DNA from: Gordonia sp. SL306
Lineage (GTDB): Bacteria > Actinomycetota > Actinomycetes > Mycobacteriales > Mycobacteriaceae
Direction of reading: 5' to 3'
NCBI RefSeq assembly: GCF_026625785.1
Contig: NZ_CP113063.1
Location: 4,154,001-4,218,000 of the forward strand
DNA: 64,000 nucleotides
The translations under genes and the position numbers were made by a program. Below, one piece after another: positions 56,442 to 64,000 of this stretch. Positions within the stretch are counted from its first letter, which is position 1. Each line of letters begins with the position of its first letter. The notes below the pieces were generated by a model. It searched no databases. It worked only from the letters and a program-made list of their open reading frames with translations, and was not told where the DNA came from.

Positions 56442-57671
56442 TCAGGAGACCGGTGGGCGCCGGGCGACCGGGAAGTGCTCGTCCACCTCGAATGCCAGGC
56501 ACAGTTCCGCGACGTCCCGGGGCGCCGTTGTCGAACGCCCGGTCAGCTCTTCGATACGCCTGAGCCGATGGCGCACCGTGTTCCGATGAACGAACAGACG
56601 TTCCGCGGTGTCGGTGACGTTGCCGCCGACGGCAGACCACATCCGGAAGGTGTCGAAGAGAGGATCGCGATCCTCGGGGGCGAGTTGGTAGAGCCGACCG
56701 AGGACCAGGGCGGCGAGGTCGGCGGTCACCTCAGGTGCGGTGACCGCCGCAACCCCCAACACCGAGTCGTCGAACACGTTGACCCCCTCACCCTTTCCGG
56801 ACATCGCGACCCGGGCGTACCGCAGAGCCCTCGATGTGTCGGCGAGTTCTGCGAAAGGTGCGCTGACACCGACCCGCCCGACGGCGACTCGGGTGAGCAA
56901 CCCGATCACCTGTTCGCGAGCCGAGAGCGACGGCGCATAGACGATCCCGATCTGCTGGTCGGGCAGGAGTCGCCACGCCGACGAGAGATCGATGCCGCGC
57001 AGCTTGTTCTCGATGCCGGCGAGAGGTGCCCTGCCGACAGTCGTCGCGGCCGCCGCGACGGCGAGGAAGGGGCCTCGATGGGGCAACCGGAGGATGTCGG
57101 CGATCTCCCAGAGACTCTGCTCCGACGAGACCCTCCCCTCGAGCAGGTGTTGGGTGAGTGCGGCGCGTTCGCTCGCATCGTCGAGGATCTTGGCCGTTGT
57201 CCGCTCCCGGTGTGCCGCGGCCATCGCCATGATGAACGCATCCTGTGCCTGCCACATCCGCGCGGTCGCGTCGAGCAGCGTCGACCGACTCAGTTCGGTG
57301 CGTTCCTGGGCGATGGACTTGAATTCGGCCCACACCATCTGGAAGCCGATTCGGTAGGCATGCATCAGGGCGGGCAGAGGGACACCGACGGCGGCCCGTG
57401 ATGTACCGGTCTCCTCGGCCTGCGAGGTGTCGAAGCGCTCATCTCCGGTGAGTCCGTACACCACCAGTTCGAAGTTGGCGCGGACTGTCGTGGTGATGTC
57501 GTCGAGCGACAGGGCATCGGTCGACGCGTAGTAGTCCACGTCGTGCCGAATGGCCCGCGCCACCGCTGCGGAGAGTCCCTCGAGCCGGTCGCGCAACATC
57601 GTCGCGATCAGGCGGAGCTCGTCGTCCGGGTCCGCTGCCGGATCTTTCCGAACGGTCGTCATCACGCTCAT
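56442..57671 (-). CDS. PucR/CdaR-type transcriptional regulator
   Basis: 409 aa. The C-terminal HTH_30 domain is clear: FDTFRMWSAVGGNVTDTAERL then FVHRNTVRHRLRRIEELTG. A middle GGDEF-like fold and an N-terminal helical sensing part are present (ALMHAYRIGFQMVW). Such proteins act as activators of catabolic genes. The phaC-phaZ operon lies just downstream on the same strand, so it may control PHA genes, but this is only positional. Confidence 0.85.
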   Translation of the reverse strand: MSVMTTVRKDPAADPDDELRLIATMLRDRLEGLSAAVARAIRHDVDYYASTDALSLDDITTTVRANFELVVYGLTGDERFDTSQAEETGTSRAAVGVPLPALMHAYRIGFQMVWAEFKSIAQERTELSRSTLLDATARMWQAQDAFIMAMAAAHRERTTAKILDDASERAALTQHLLEGRVSSEQSLWEIADILRLPHRGPFLAVAAAATTVGRAPLAGIENKLRGIDLSSAWRLLPDQQIGIVYAPSLSAREQVIGLLTRVAVGRVGVSAPFAELADTSRALRYARVAMSGKGEGVNVFDDSVLGVAAVTAPEVTADLAALVLGRLYQLAPEDRDPLFDTFRMWSAVGGNVTDTAERLFVHRNTVRHRLRRIEELTGRSTTAPRDVAELCLAFEVDEHFPVARRPPVS

Positions 57672-57734
57672 TGTGCGACGTGTGACCAGCAGGCTGCAGC
57701 CGTTCCCCCGGATCGATGGGTGATGCGCGGGCGA

Positions 57735-58763
57735 TCAGTCCGCAGGCGGGCCACCGGTCGGCAGCGACAGCCACTCATCGATCCGAGCGTGGATCTCCCG
57801 CTGCCGCGACGTGTCGAGAAAGCTGGCATCGACCGAGTTGTGTGCCAGCCTTGCCACGGTCTGGTCGTCGAGGTCGAACGCATCGACGACGGCGGCGTAA
57901 TTCTGGTCGACGTAGCCACCGAAGTACGCGGGGTCGTCGGAGTTGATGGTCACGCGGAGACCGGCCTCGATGAGCTCCGGCAGCGGATGCGATGCGATGT
58001 CGGCGACGGCATTCAGGTGCACGTTCGACAGGGGGCAGATCGTGAGCGGTGTTCGTTCGTCCGCGAGGCGGGCCATGAGCTGCGGATCGTCGACGCTGCG
58101 GATGCCGTGGTCGACGCGCTCGACGGCGAGGTCGTCGAGTGCCTGCAGGATCGAATCGGGTCCTCCTTCTTCGCCGGCGTGGGCGACCAGTCGCAGGCCG
58201 GCGCGCGACGCGCGGTCGAAGACCTCGGCGAACCGGGAGGCGGGATTGCCGACCTCCGCGGAGTCGAGCCCGACACCGATGATCGGTGCATCCAGGGCGA
58301 GCAACTCATCGAGGGTCGAGAGCGCCTCCGCGACAGGACGATCCCGTAGGAAACACGCGATCAGGCCGGTCGTGATGCCGAGCTCGGCATGAGCCCGCTC
58401 GAAGCCGTCGATCAGTCCATCGACGACGTCGGCGAGCGTGACGCCACGAACCGTGTGCGCCTGCGGGTCGAAGAACACCTCGGCGTGCACCACCCCGGCC
58501 GCGTGGGCGCGTGCGGCGTAGGCGTGGGCCAGCCGTGCGAAATCCCGGCGGCCGCGGAGCACGACGAGGTTCTCGTAGTAGATGTCGAGGAAGGACTGCA
58601 GGTCGTCGAACGCGTATCGGGCCCGCAGCTCGTCCGCGTCGAGGTAGGGCAAGTCGATGCCGTTCTCGCGGGCCAGTTCGAAGACGAGCTCTGGCTCGAG
58701 GGTTCCCTCGATGTGCAGGTGCAGTTCGACCTTGGGGAGCGCGGCGATTCGGGACATGGTCAC
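57735..58763 (-). CDS. adenosine/adenine deaminase family protein
   Basis: 342 aa TIM-barrel metal hydrolase. KVELHLHIEGTLEPELVFEL holds the zinc His pair; HAGEEGG, DHGIRSVDD and NSDDPAYFGG give the other ligands. HIEGTLEPEL and FDPQAHTVRGV resemble the adenine deaminase branch more than classical adenosine deaminase (which reads HLDGSL). The base form may be the substrate. GTG 58763 (or ATG 58757) overlaps the aminotransferase stop. It is the last gene of an lrp-aminotransferase-deaminase operon. Confidence 0.87.
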   Translation of the reverse strand: MTMSRIAALPKVELHLHIEGTLEPELVFELARENGIDLPYLDADELRARYAFDDLQSFLDIYYENLVVLRGRRDFARLAHAYAARAHAAGVVHAEVFFDPQAHTVRGVTLADVVDGLIDGFERAHAELGITTGLIACFLRDRPVAEALSTLDELLALDAPIIGVGLDSAEVGNPASRFAEVFDRASRAGLRLVAHAGEEGGPDSILQALDDLAVERVDHGIRSVDDPQLMARLADERTPLTICPLSNVHLNAVADIASHPLPELIEAGLRVTINSDDPAYFGGYVDQNYAAVVDAFDLDDQTVARLAHNSVDASFLDTSRQREIHARIDEWLSLPTGGPPAD

Positions 58764-60145
58764 AGCAATGTATATGCCTCGCTCAGCACCGAACGAAGGA
58801 TTTGCTCGATCTCGTCGAACTCGGTCTGGGTCGCGATCAGCGGCGGTGCGAGCTGCACCACCGGGTCGCCGCGGTCGTCGGCCCGGCAGTAGAGACCGGC
58901 GTCGAACAGCGCAGACGAGAGGAAGCCTCGCAGGATCCGTTCGGATTCGGCGGGCGTGAACGTCTCCTTGGTCGCCTTGTCCTTCACCAGCTCGATCCCA
59001 TAGAAGAACCCCTCGCCCCGGACATCGCCGACGATCGGCAGATCGTTGAGGCGCTCCAGGGTGGCACGGAACGCCGGGGCGTTCTGCTTGACGTGCGCGT
59101 TGAGTCCCTCGCGTTCGAAGATGTCGAGATTGGCCAATGCCACGGCGGCCGAGACCGGGTGTCCGCCAAAGGTATAGCCGTGCGGGAAGCTCGTCGTGCC
59201 GTCGCGGAACGGCTCGAAGATCCGGTCACTGGCGATCATCGCGCCGATGGGGGAGTAACCCGAGGTCATGCCCTTCGCGCAGGTGATGATGTCCGGTACG
59301 TAGCCGAAGTCGTCGCACGCGAACATCGATCCGATCCGGCCGAATGCGCAGATGACCTCGTCGGAGACGAGCAGGACGTCGTACTCGTCGCAGATCTCCC
59401 GGACGCGTTCGAAGTATCCGGGCGGCGGCGGGAAGCATCCGCCCGCGTTCTGGACCGGTTCGAGGAAGACCGCCGCCACGGTCTCGGGTCCCTCGAACTC
59501 GATGGCCTCGGCGATGCGGTCGGCCGCCCAGCGGCCGAACTTCTTGGGATCGGCGGCGAGTTCCTCGTTCGGGGCGCGATAGATGTTGGTGTTGGGAACG
59601 CGGAAGCCACCCGGGGTGAGCGGCTCGAACATCTGCTTCAGAGCCGGCACACCGGTGATGGCGAGCGCACCCTGTGGGGTCCCGTGGTAGGCGACCGCAC
59701 GCGAGATCACCTTGTGCTTCATGGGTTTTCCGGTGAGCTTGAAGAACTGCTTGGCCAGCTTCCAGGCGCTCTCCACCGCCTCGCCGCCGCCGGTGGTGAA
59801 GAAGACCCGGTTGAGATCCCCGGGGGCGTGGGCGGCAAGGCGCTCCGCGAGTTCGATGGCGGGGGGCGTCGCATACGACCAGATGGGGAAGAACGCGAGT
59901 TCCTTGGCCTGCTTGGCCGCGGCTTCGGCGAGTTCGACGCGACCGTGCCCGGCCTGCACGACGAAGAGGCCTGCGAGGCCGTCGAGGTAGCTGCGTCCTC
60001 GGTCGTCGTAGATCCGCATGCCCTCGCCGCGGGTGATGACCGGCGGCGTGATGCCGTCGCCGTGGCGGGCGAAGTGCCCCCAGAGATGAGCGGCGCTGCG
60101 TTCGCCGAGTGAGAGATCGGTGGCGGGATCGTGGGCAATGCTCAT
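58760..60145 (-). CDS. omega-amino acid/diamine aminotransferase (class III)
   Basis: 461 aa fold-I class III aminotransferase. FTTGGGEAVESAWKLAKQFF is the PLP-phosphate region, LLVSDEVICAFGRIGSMFAC the PLP ring Asp, and CAKGMTSGYSPIGAMI the lysine. It resembles putrescine/spermidine-pyruvate transaminases of the SpuC type. ATG 60145 overlaps the lrp stop as ATGA. With the divergent aldehyde dehydrogenase and FAD oxidoreductase it fits amine degradation. Confidence 0.88.
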   Translation of the reverse strand: MSIAHDPATDLSLGERSAAHLWGHFARHGDGITPPVITRGEGMRIYDDRGRSYLDGLAGLFVVQAGHGRVELAEAAAKQAKELAFFPIWSYATPPAIELAERLAAHAPGDLNRVFFTTGGGEAVESAWKLAKQFFKLTGKPMKHKVISRAVAYHGTPQGALAITGVPALKQMFEPLTPGGFRVPNTNIYRAPNEELAADPKKFGRWAADRIAEAIEFEGPETVAAVFLEPVQNAGGCFPPPPGYFERVREICDEYDVLLVSDEVICAFGRIGSMFACDDFGYVPDIITCAKGMTSGYSPIGAMIASDRIFEPFRDGTTSFPHGYTFGGHPVSAAVALANLDIFEREGLNAHVKQNAPAFRATLERLNDLPIVGDVRGEGFFYGIELVKDKATKETFTPAESERILRGFLSSALFDAGLYCRADDRGDPVVQLAPPLIATQTEFDEIEQILRSVLSEAYTLL

Positions 60146-60606
60146 CGGGTACCCCAATTGTATTGTTGCTTGACCAATTTCAGATAGACGAGGGTCTCCG
60201 TACCGGTGACCTCGGGATGCGTTCGAACCTGCTTGTTCAGGATGCGGAGGAGATGGTCGTCGTCCTCGCAGACGACCTCGATGAGGATGTCGAAGGAGCC
60301 GGCGGTGAGGACGACGTAGTCGATCTCGGGGCAGCGGCCGAGCTGTTCGGCGAGCGCCTGGGTGTCGCCGGTGCATCGGATGCCGATCAACGCCTGCCGC
60401 GAGAAGCCCAGTTTGAGGGGATCGGTGACGGCGACGATCTGGAGCAGACCGCTCTCGTTGAGTTTCTGAACCCGATTGCGGACGGCTGCCTCGGAGAGCC
60501 CCACCGTCTTGCCGATCGAGGCATACGAGGCCCGACCATCGGCCTGCAACTCCTCGATGATCTTCTTGGCGATCGCGTCCAGGGGTGAGGAAACGGATTC
60601 GGGCAC
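60142..60606 (-). CDS. Lrp/AsnC-family transcriptional regulator
   Basis: 154 aa. HTH in GRASYASIGKTVGLSEAAVRN, then the RAM ligand domain (FDILIEVVCEDDDHLLRIL). GTG start at 60606 is six bases after CACGAT, and TTGCAC lies 17 bp further up, a full promoter for a leaderless mRNA. It is divergent from the aldehyde dehydrogenase and first in its own operon, so it likely senses an amino acid or amine and controls both. Confidence 0.88.
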   Translation of the reverse strand: MPESVSSPLDAIAKKIIEELQADGRASYASIGKTVGLSEAAVRNRVQKLNESGLLQIVAVTDPLKLGFSRQALIGIRCTGDTQALAEQLGRCPEIDYVVLTAGSFDILIEVVCEDDDHLLRILNKQVRTHPEVTGTETLVYLKLVKQQYNWGTR

Positions 60607-60717
60607 ACCACGATCGTGGCGGATTCCGTAGTTTTGTGCAACCCGAAGCGATGTTTTCCATATTGATATGGCGCTCTGGGTCGTGAATTCGAACTTCGGC
60701 CGGTAGGCTCGACGAGC
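60607..60717. promoter_or_regulatory. divergent lrp/aldehyde dehydrogenase promoters
   Basis: Minus strand: TTGCAC (60636-60641), 17 bp, CACGAT (60613-60618), six bases, GTG 60606. Plus strand: TAGGCT (60704-60709), eight bases, ATG 60718. Between them the 14-bp palindrome CCATAT-TG-ATATGG (60658-60671), AT-rich, is a candidate Lrp site serving both. Confidence 0.6.
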
Positions 60718-62208
60718 ATGTCACCCATCAGAGACGTTCCGTCGGGCTGGATTGGCGGAAAGGCCTTCGCCGGGTCGGGTTCGCAGTACGCCGTCATCGA
60801 TCCGGCGACCGACGAGGTGGCTGCGTCACTGACCCTGTGTACCGCCCACGACGTCGACACGGCGGTCGATTCCGCCCGATCCGCCCAACCGGGTTGGGGT
60901 GCGGCGACGCCCGCGGAACGCGCGGGAGTGCTGGCATCGCTCGGGCGAGCACTCGCGGCCGATGCGCGTCTGCTCGCCGACGAGGAGGTTCGTCATACCG
61001 GCAAGCCGATTCGTCTGGCCACGGAGTTCGATGTTCCGGGGTGTGTCGACAACGTCGACTTCTTCGCGGGGGCCGCTCGCCATCTCGACGGCAAGGCCGC
61101 CGCCGAGTACTCGGGTGATCACACGTCGTCGATCCGGCGGGAACCGGTCGGCGTCGTCGGTTCCATCACGCCGTGGAACTACCCGCTGCAGATGGCGGTC
61201 TGGAAGGTGCTGCCCGCACTTGCCGCCGGGTGCGCGGTGGTCCTCAAGCCCGCCGAGATCACTCCGCTGACAACTCTCACACTGGCTCGTCTCGCCGGCG
61301 AGGCCGGTCTGCCCGATGGCGTACTCAACATCGTGGTGGGCAGCGGCGCCGAGGTCGGCGCGGCCATCGCCGGTCATCGCGGGGTCGACATGGTGACCTT
61401 CACCGGCTCGACGGCCGTGGGTCGGATGGTCATGTCACAGGCCGCCGCGAACGGTACGCGCGTACAACTCGAGCTCGGCGGCAAGGCGCCCTTCGTGGTC
61501 TTCGACGATGCGGACATGACCGCGGCGGTGCACGGTGCGGTGGCCGCGGCGCTCATCAACGCGGGGCAGGACTGCACCGCTGCCACCCGCGCCATCGTCG
61601 CCGAGGCCCGCTACGACGAGTTCGTCGACGGCGTGGCCGATCTGATGGCCGGCGTCGTCATGGGAGATCCCTATGACCCGGCAACAGACCTGGGTTCGCT
61701 CATCTCGCGCAGCCACCGCGACAAGGTCGCCGCGATGGTCGATCGTGCGCGTCGGTCGGACGCGCGAGTGGTCACCGGCGGGGCCGTCCCGGATGGCCCG
61801 GGGGCATTCTTCCCGCCGACCCTGGTCGCCGATGTCGCGGAGGACTCCGAGATCTATCGCGATGAGGTTTTCGGCCCGGTGCTGACGGCGAGCCCCTTCA
61901 CCGACGACGACGATGCGATCCGCCGAGCCAACGACACCGTGTACGGGTTGGCCGCGTCGGCGTGGACACGCGACGTGTACCGGGCGCAGCGTGCCTCCCG
62001 CGAGATCCATGCGGGCTGTGTCTGGATCAACGACCACATTCCGATCGTCAGCGAGATGCCCCACGGGGGATTTGGAGCATCCGGCTTCGGCAAGGACATG
62101 TCCACCTACTCCCTCGACGAGTACCTCGCGACCAAGCACGTGATGAGCGACATCACCGGGGTGGCCGAGAAGCCTTGGCACCGAACCGTGTTCGCCGGCG
62201 CGAGATGA
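60718..62208 (+). CDS. aldehyde dehydrogenase, gamma-aminobutyraldehyde type
   Basis: 496 aa. Catalytic Cys286 is in NAGQDCTAATR; Glu is in LELGGKAPFVVFDDAD; NAD loop FTGSTAVGRMV. The sequence WIGGKAF at the N-terminus and PGCVDNVDFFAGAARHLDG are typical of PatD/PuuC-like aminobutyraldehyde dehydrogenases. It would oxidise 4-aminobutanal, the product of putrescine transamination, to GABA. The stop overlaps the FAD oxidoreductase ATG. Confidence 0.9.
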   Translation: MSPIRDVPSGWIGGKAFAGSGSQYAVIDPATDEVAASLTLCTAHDVDTAVDSARSAQPGWGAATPAERAGVLASLGRALAADARLLADEEVRHTGKPIRLATEFDVPGCVDNVDFFAGAARHLDGKAAAEYSGDHTSSIRREPVGVVGSITPWNYPLQMAVWKVLPALAAGCAVVLKPAEITPLTTLTLARLAGEAGLPDGVLNIVVGSGAEVGAAIAGHRGVDMVTFTGSTAVGRMVMSQAAANGTRVQLELGGKAPFVVFDDADMTAAVHGAVAAALINAGQDCTAATRAIVAEARYDEFVDGVADLMAGVVMGDPYDPATDLGSLISRSHRDKVAAMVDRARRSDARVVTGGAVPDGPGAFFPPTLVADVAEDSEIYRDEVFGPVLTASPFTDDDDAIRRANDTVYGLAASAWTRDVYRAQRASREIHAGCVWINDHIPIVSEMPHGGFGASGFGKDMSTYSLDEYLATKHVMSDITGVAEKPWHRTVFAGAR

Positions 62209-63620
62209 GCTGGGCGAGCGAGCCGACCGCGCGCGGGACGGCGATGGTGGCGCAGGCCAGGCCGGTCCCGTACTGGCTCGACCGGCCCGAACGGCCCGAG
62301 CCGCGGCCACGCCTGACCGGGGCGGTGTCCGCTGACCTCCTGATCGTCGGTGGTGGTTTCACCGGATTGTGGGCTGCGGTGCAGGCCGCCGAGCAGAACC
62401 CACGCCGACGAGTGGTCCTGGTGGAGCGGGACCGGATAGCCGAGCATGCGTCGGGCCGTAATGGCGGCTTCTGCTCGGCGAGCATCACCCACGGCCTGGC
62501 CAACGGTCTCGACAGGTTTCCCGACGAGATGCCCGAACTCCTGCGGATGGGCCGGCAGACCCTCGACGACATCGAGGCCGCCGTCGAGCGACTGGGTATC
62601 GATGCCGACCTCGAGCGAACCGGCGAGCTCGACATCGCGAACTTCGACTGGCAGGTGGCAGACCTGCAGGAGTCGTCGTCACAGGCGGCATTGCTCGGCA
62701 TCGACCTGCCGTTGCTGCCGGGGCCGGAGGCGCAGGAACGGGTCTCGTCGCCGATGGTGGTCGCGGCCACCCTCGATCGTGACGTCGTGATGCTCGACCC
62801 GGCGAAGCTCGCGTGGGGGCTCGCGGCAGCGGCGGAACGACTGGGCGTGCAGATCTTCGAGCACACCGAGGTCGCCGGTCTCTTCTCGGTGGGTGAGCGG
62901 ATCCGTGCTTCGGTCTCCTACGGTGAGGTCGATGCGGCCGCGGTCATCCTCGCGACGTCGGCCAGTCCGTCGCGGATTCGTCGTCTCCGCCCGTACACGG
63001 TGCCGGTCTGGGACTACGCGCTCATGACCGAGCCGCTCACCCCGGTGCAGCGGGCGGCGATCGGATGGTCGGGCCGCGAAGGCCTCGCCGACTGCGGTCC
63101 GAGGTTCCACTACTTCCGGCTCACCGCCGACGATCGCATCCTCTTCGGGGGCTGGGATGCCCTTTACCACTACGGGTCCGATGCCGGTCCGCGGCACGAG
63201 TTCGAGCCGGGGGAGTTCGGACTGCTGGGCGAGCATCTGCTGCAGTTCTTCCCGCAGCTCGACGGGATACGCGCCACCCATACCTGGGGTGGGGTCATCG
63301 ACACCTGTTCACGTTTCTGCGCGTTCTGGGACCGGGCCCACGAGGGCCGTGTGGTGAGCGTGGTCGGGTTCACCGGGCTCGGTGTCGGTGCGTCGCACTT
63401 CGGCGCCCGGACCGCGCTCGATCTCGTGGACGGCCTCGACACCGAGCGCACACGTCTGAAGATGGTGCGCACCAAGCCCGTTCCGTTCCCTCCGGAACCG
63501 CTGCGGTGGATCGGGATCACCGCCACCCGACATCAGCTCGCGCGAAGCGAACGCCGCGAAGGAAAGCGCGGCGCGTGGCTCACCCTGATGGACAAGGTGG
63601 GGTTGGGCTTCGACAGCTGA
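62205..63620 (+). CDS. FAD-dependent amine/amino acid oxidoreductase (PuuB/DadA-like)
   Basis: 471 aa. The FAD-binding GxGxxG region is LLIVGGGFTGLWAAVQAAE, followed by the GRNGGFCSA segment of the DAO family, and GFTGLGVGASHFGARTALDL at the end. The long SGRNGG and substrate domain resemble gamma-glutamylputrescine oxidase. ATG 62205 overlaps the aldehyde dehydrogenase stop (ATGA). The exact amine is unknown. Confidence 0.86.
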   Translation: MSWASEPTARGTAMVAQARPVPYWLDRPERPEPRPRLTGAVSADLLIVGGGFTGLWAAVQAAEQNPRRRVVLVERDRIAEHASGRNGGFCSASITHGLANGLDRFPDEMPELLRMGRQTLDDIEAAVERLGIDADLERTGELDIANFDWQVADLQESSSQAALLGIDLPLLPGPEAQERVSSPMVVAATLDRDVVMLDPAKLAWGLAAAAERLGVQIFEHTEVAGLFSVGERIRASVSYGEVDAAAVILATSASPSRIRRLRPYTVPVWDYALMTEPLTPVQRAAIGWSGREGLADCGPRFHYFRLTADDRILFGGWDALYHYGSDAGPRHEFEPGEFGLLGEHLLQFFPQLDGIRATHTWGGVIDTCSRFCAFWDRAHEGRVVSVVGFTGLGVGASHFGARTALDLVDGLDTERTRLKMVRTKPVPFPPEPLRWIGITATRHQLARSERREGKRGAWLTLMDKVGLGFDS

Positions 63621-63664
63621 GTACCGATAGTTGAGTGGGGCGGCTGCGTGGCGCGGCGGGACTG

Positions 63665-64000
63665 TCACCCGGCAGGCCGGTGGGGCGCCACCGAGGCCAG
63701 CCAGCGTCGCATGACCGTGGCCGACAGCGGCGCGGTCACCGCCTCGGCGATCTCAGCATCGTCACCGAACTGATCCGCGGCGGCACTTCCGATCGCGGCC
63801 TCGACCTCGTTGCGGGATTCCCCGTGCAGCCAGCGGCGGATGAGGGTTCCGCCTGCCTCCAGATGGAACTGGACCCCATAGCTGTTGCCGTACCGGAACA
63901 ACTGATTCGGGTACGCCGCCGAGCCGGCCAGCAACGTGGCCCCGGCAGGGAGTGCGAAGGTGTCGAAATGCCACTGGACAGTCTCGAACGCGGCCGACGG
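63665..64000 (-). CDS. class I glutamine amidotransferase, C-terminal part
   Basis: The minus-strand frame runs off the window at 64000; 111 residues are visible. TVQWHFDTFALPAGATLLAG and YGVQFHLEAGG carry the catalytic His/Glu end of a class I glutamine amidotransferase domain. The nucleophile Cys is outside the window. Small stand-alone proteins of this kind include gamma-glutamyl-GABA hydrolases (PuuD-like), which would fit the amine cluster, but a GMP synthase-like amidotransferase is equally possible. It is convergent with the FAD oxidoreductase. Confidence 0.8.
   Translation of the reverse strand, partial: PSAAFETVQWHFDTFALPAGATLLAGSAAYPNQLFRYGNSYGVQFHLEAGGTLIRRWLHGESRNEVEAAIGSAAADQFGDDAEIAEAVTAPLSATVMRRWLASVAPHRPAG

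Overview
The window is high-GC actinobacterial DNA. Gene content and order point to the Mycobacteriales, most likely Gordonia or a close relative. From memory of the Mycobacterium tuberculosis gene order, alr, tsaE-tsaB-rimI-tsaD, groES-groEL1, whiB3, sigD-rsdA, guaB2-guaB3, guaA, imuA'-imuB, acrA1, dnaE2, trmL, folD, metX-metY, icd, trpS-yhjD and dacB1 form a largely conserved chromosomal backbone. Nearly everything here is core chromosome. I see no prophage, plasmid, insertion sequence, CRISPR array, tRNA or rRNA.

Layout. 0-4 kb: end of alr, a membrane-anchored hydrolase and the t6A operon, every junction overlapping. 4-6 kb: a MarR/MFS efflux pair around repeated ATGC-type boxes. 6-12 kb: CIRCE-controlled groES-groEL1, whiB3, a TPR-like protein, sigD with its anti-sigma factor RsdA, and a DUF5319 gene. 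12-18.4 kb: guanine nucleotide synthesis (guaB2, guaB3, guaA) around a biotin ECF transporter (bioY, bioM, bioN). 18.4-23.4 kb: envelope signalling (two PspC proteins, a histidine kinase, a response regulator, a Ser/Thr kinase). 23.4-36 kb: an SOS-rich region holding a SplB-like radical SAM protein, imuA'-imuB and dnaE2, interrupted by a D-amino-acid PLP enzyme, acyl-CoA reductase acrA1, a TetR regulator, a frameshifted DUF4267 gene, a cupin and a GNAT. 36-45 kb: trmL, a dehydratase, folD-DUF3017, an Hsp70-like membrane protein, metY-metX under a SAM-IV riboswitch, and a secreted PE-PPE-type hydrolase. 45-53.5 kb: icd, an MFS pump, bfr-bfd with iron boxes, xthA, trpS-yhjD, dacB. 53.6-57.7 kb: polyhydroxyalkanoate genes phaC-phaZ, the stub of a decayed acyl-CoA ligase and a PucR regulator. 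57.7-64 kb: two divergent amine/purine operons around an Lrp regulator, then part of a glutamine amidotransferase.

How the genes work together. ImuA', ImuB and DnaE2 form the mycobacterial SOS mutasome. dnaE2 has a perfect TCGAAC-N4-GTTCGA LexA box, and imuA' and the radical SAM gene each have one-mismatch copies, so the radical SAM protein is a candidate new member of this damage response. The aminotransferase, aldehyde dehydrogenase and FAD oxidoreductase fit oxidation of putrescine-like amines towards GABA. The SAM-IV element links methionine synthesis to SAM level.

Many genes show a TANNNT-like -10 element 6-8 nt before the start codon and no ribosome binding site, so leaderless mRNAs look common. 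I used this to choose several starts. Two decayed genes stand out: a one-base frameshift in the DUF4267 gene, and an AMP-ligase C-terminal stub with an internal stop that still overlaps phaC.
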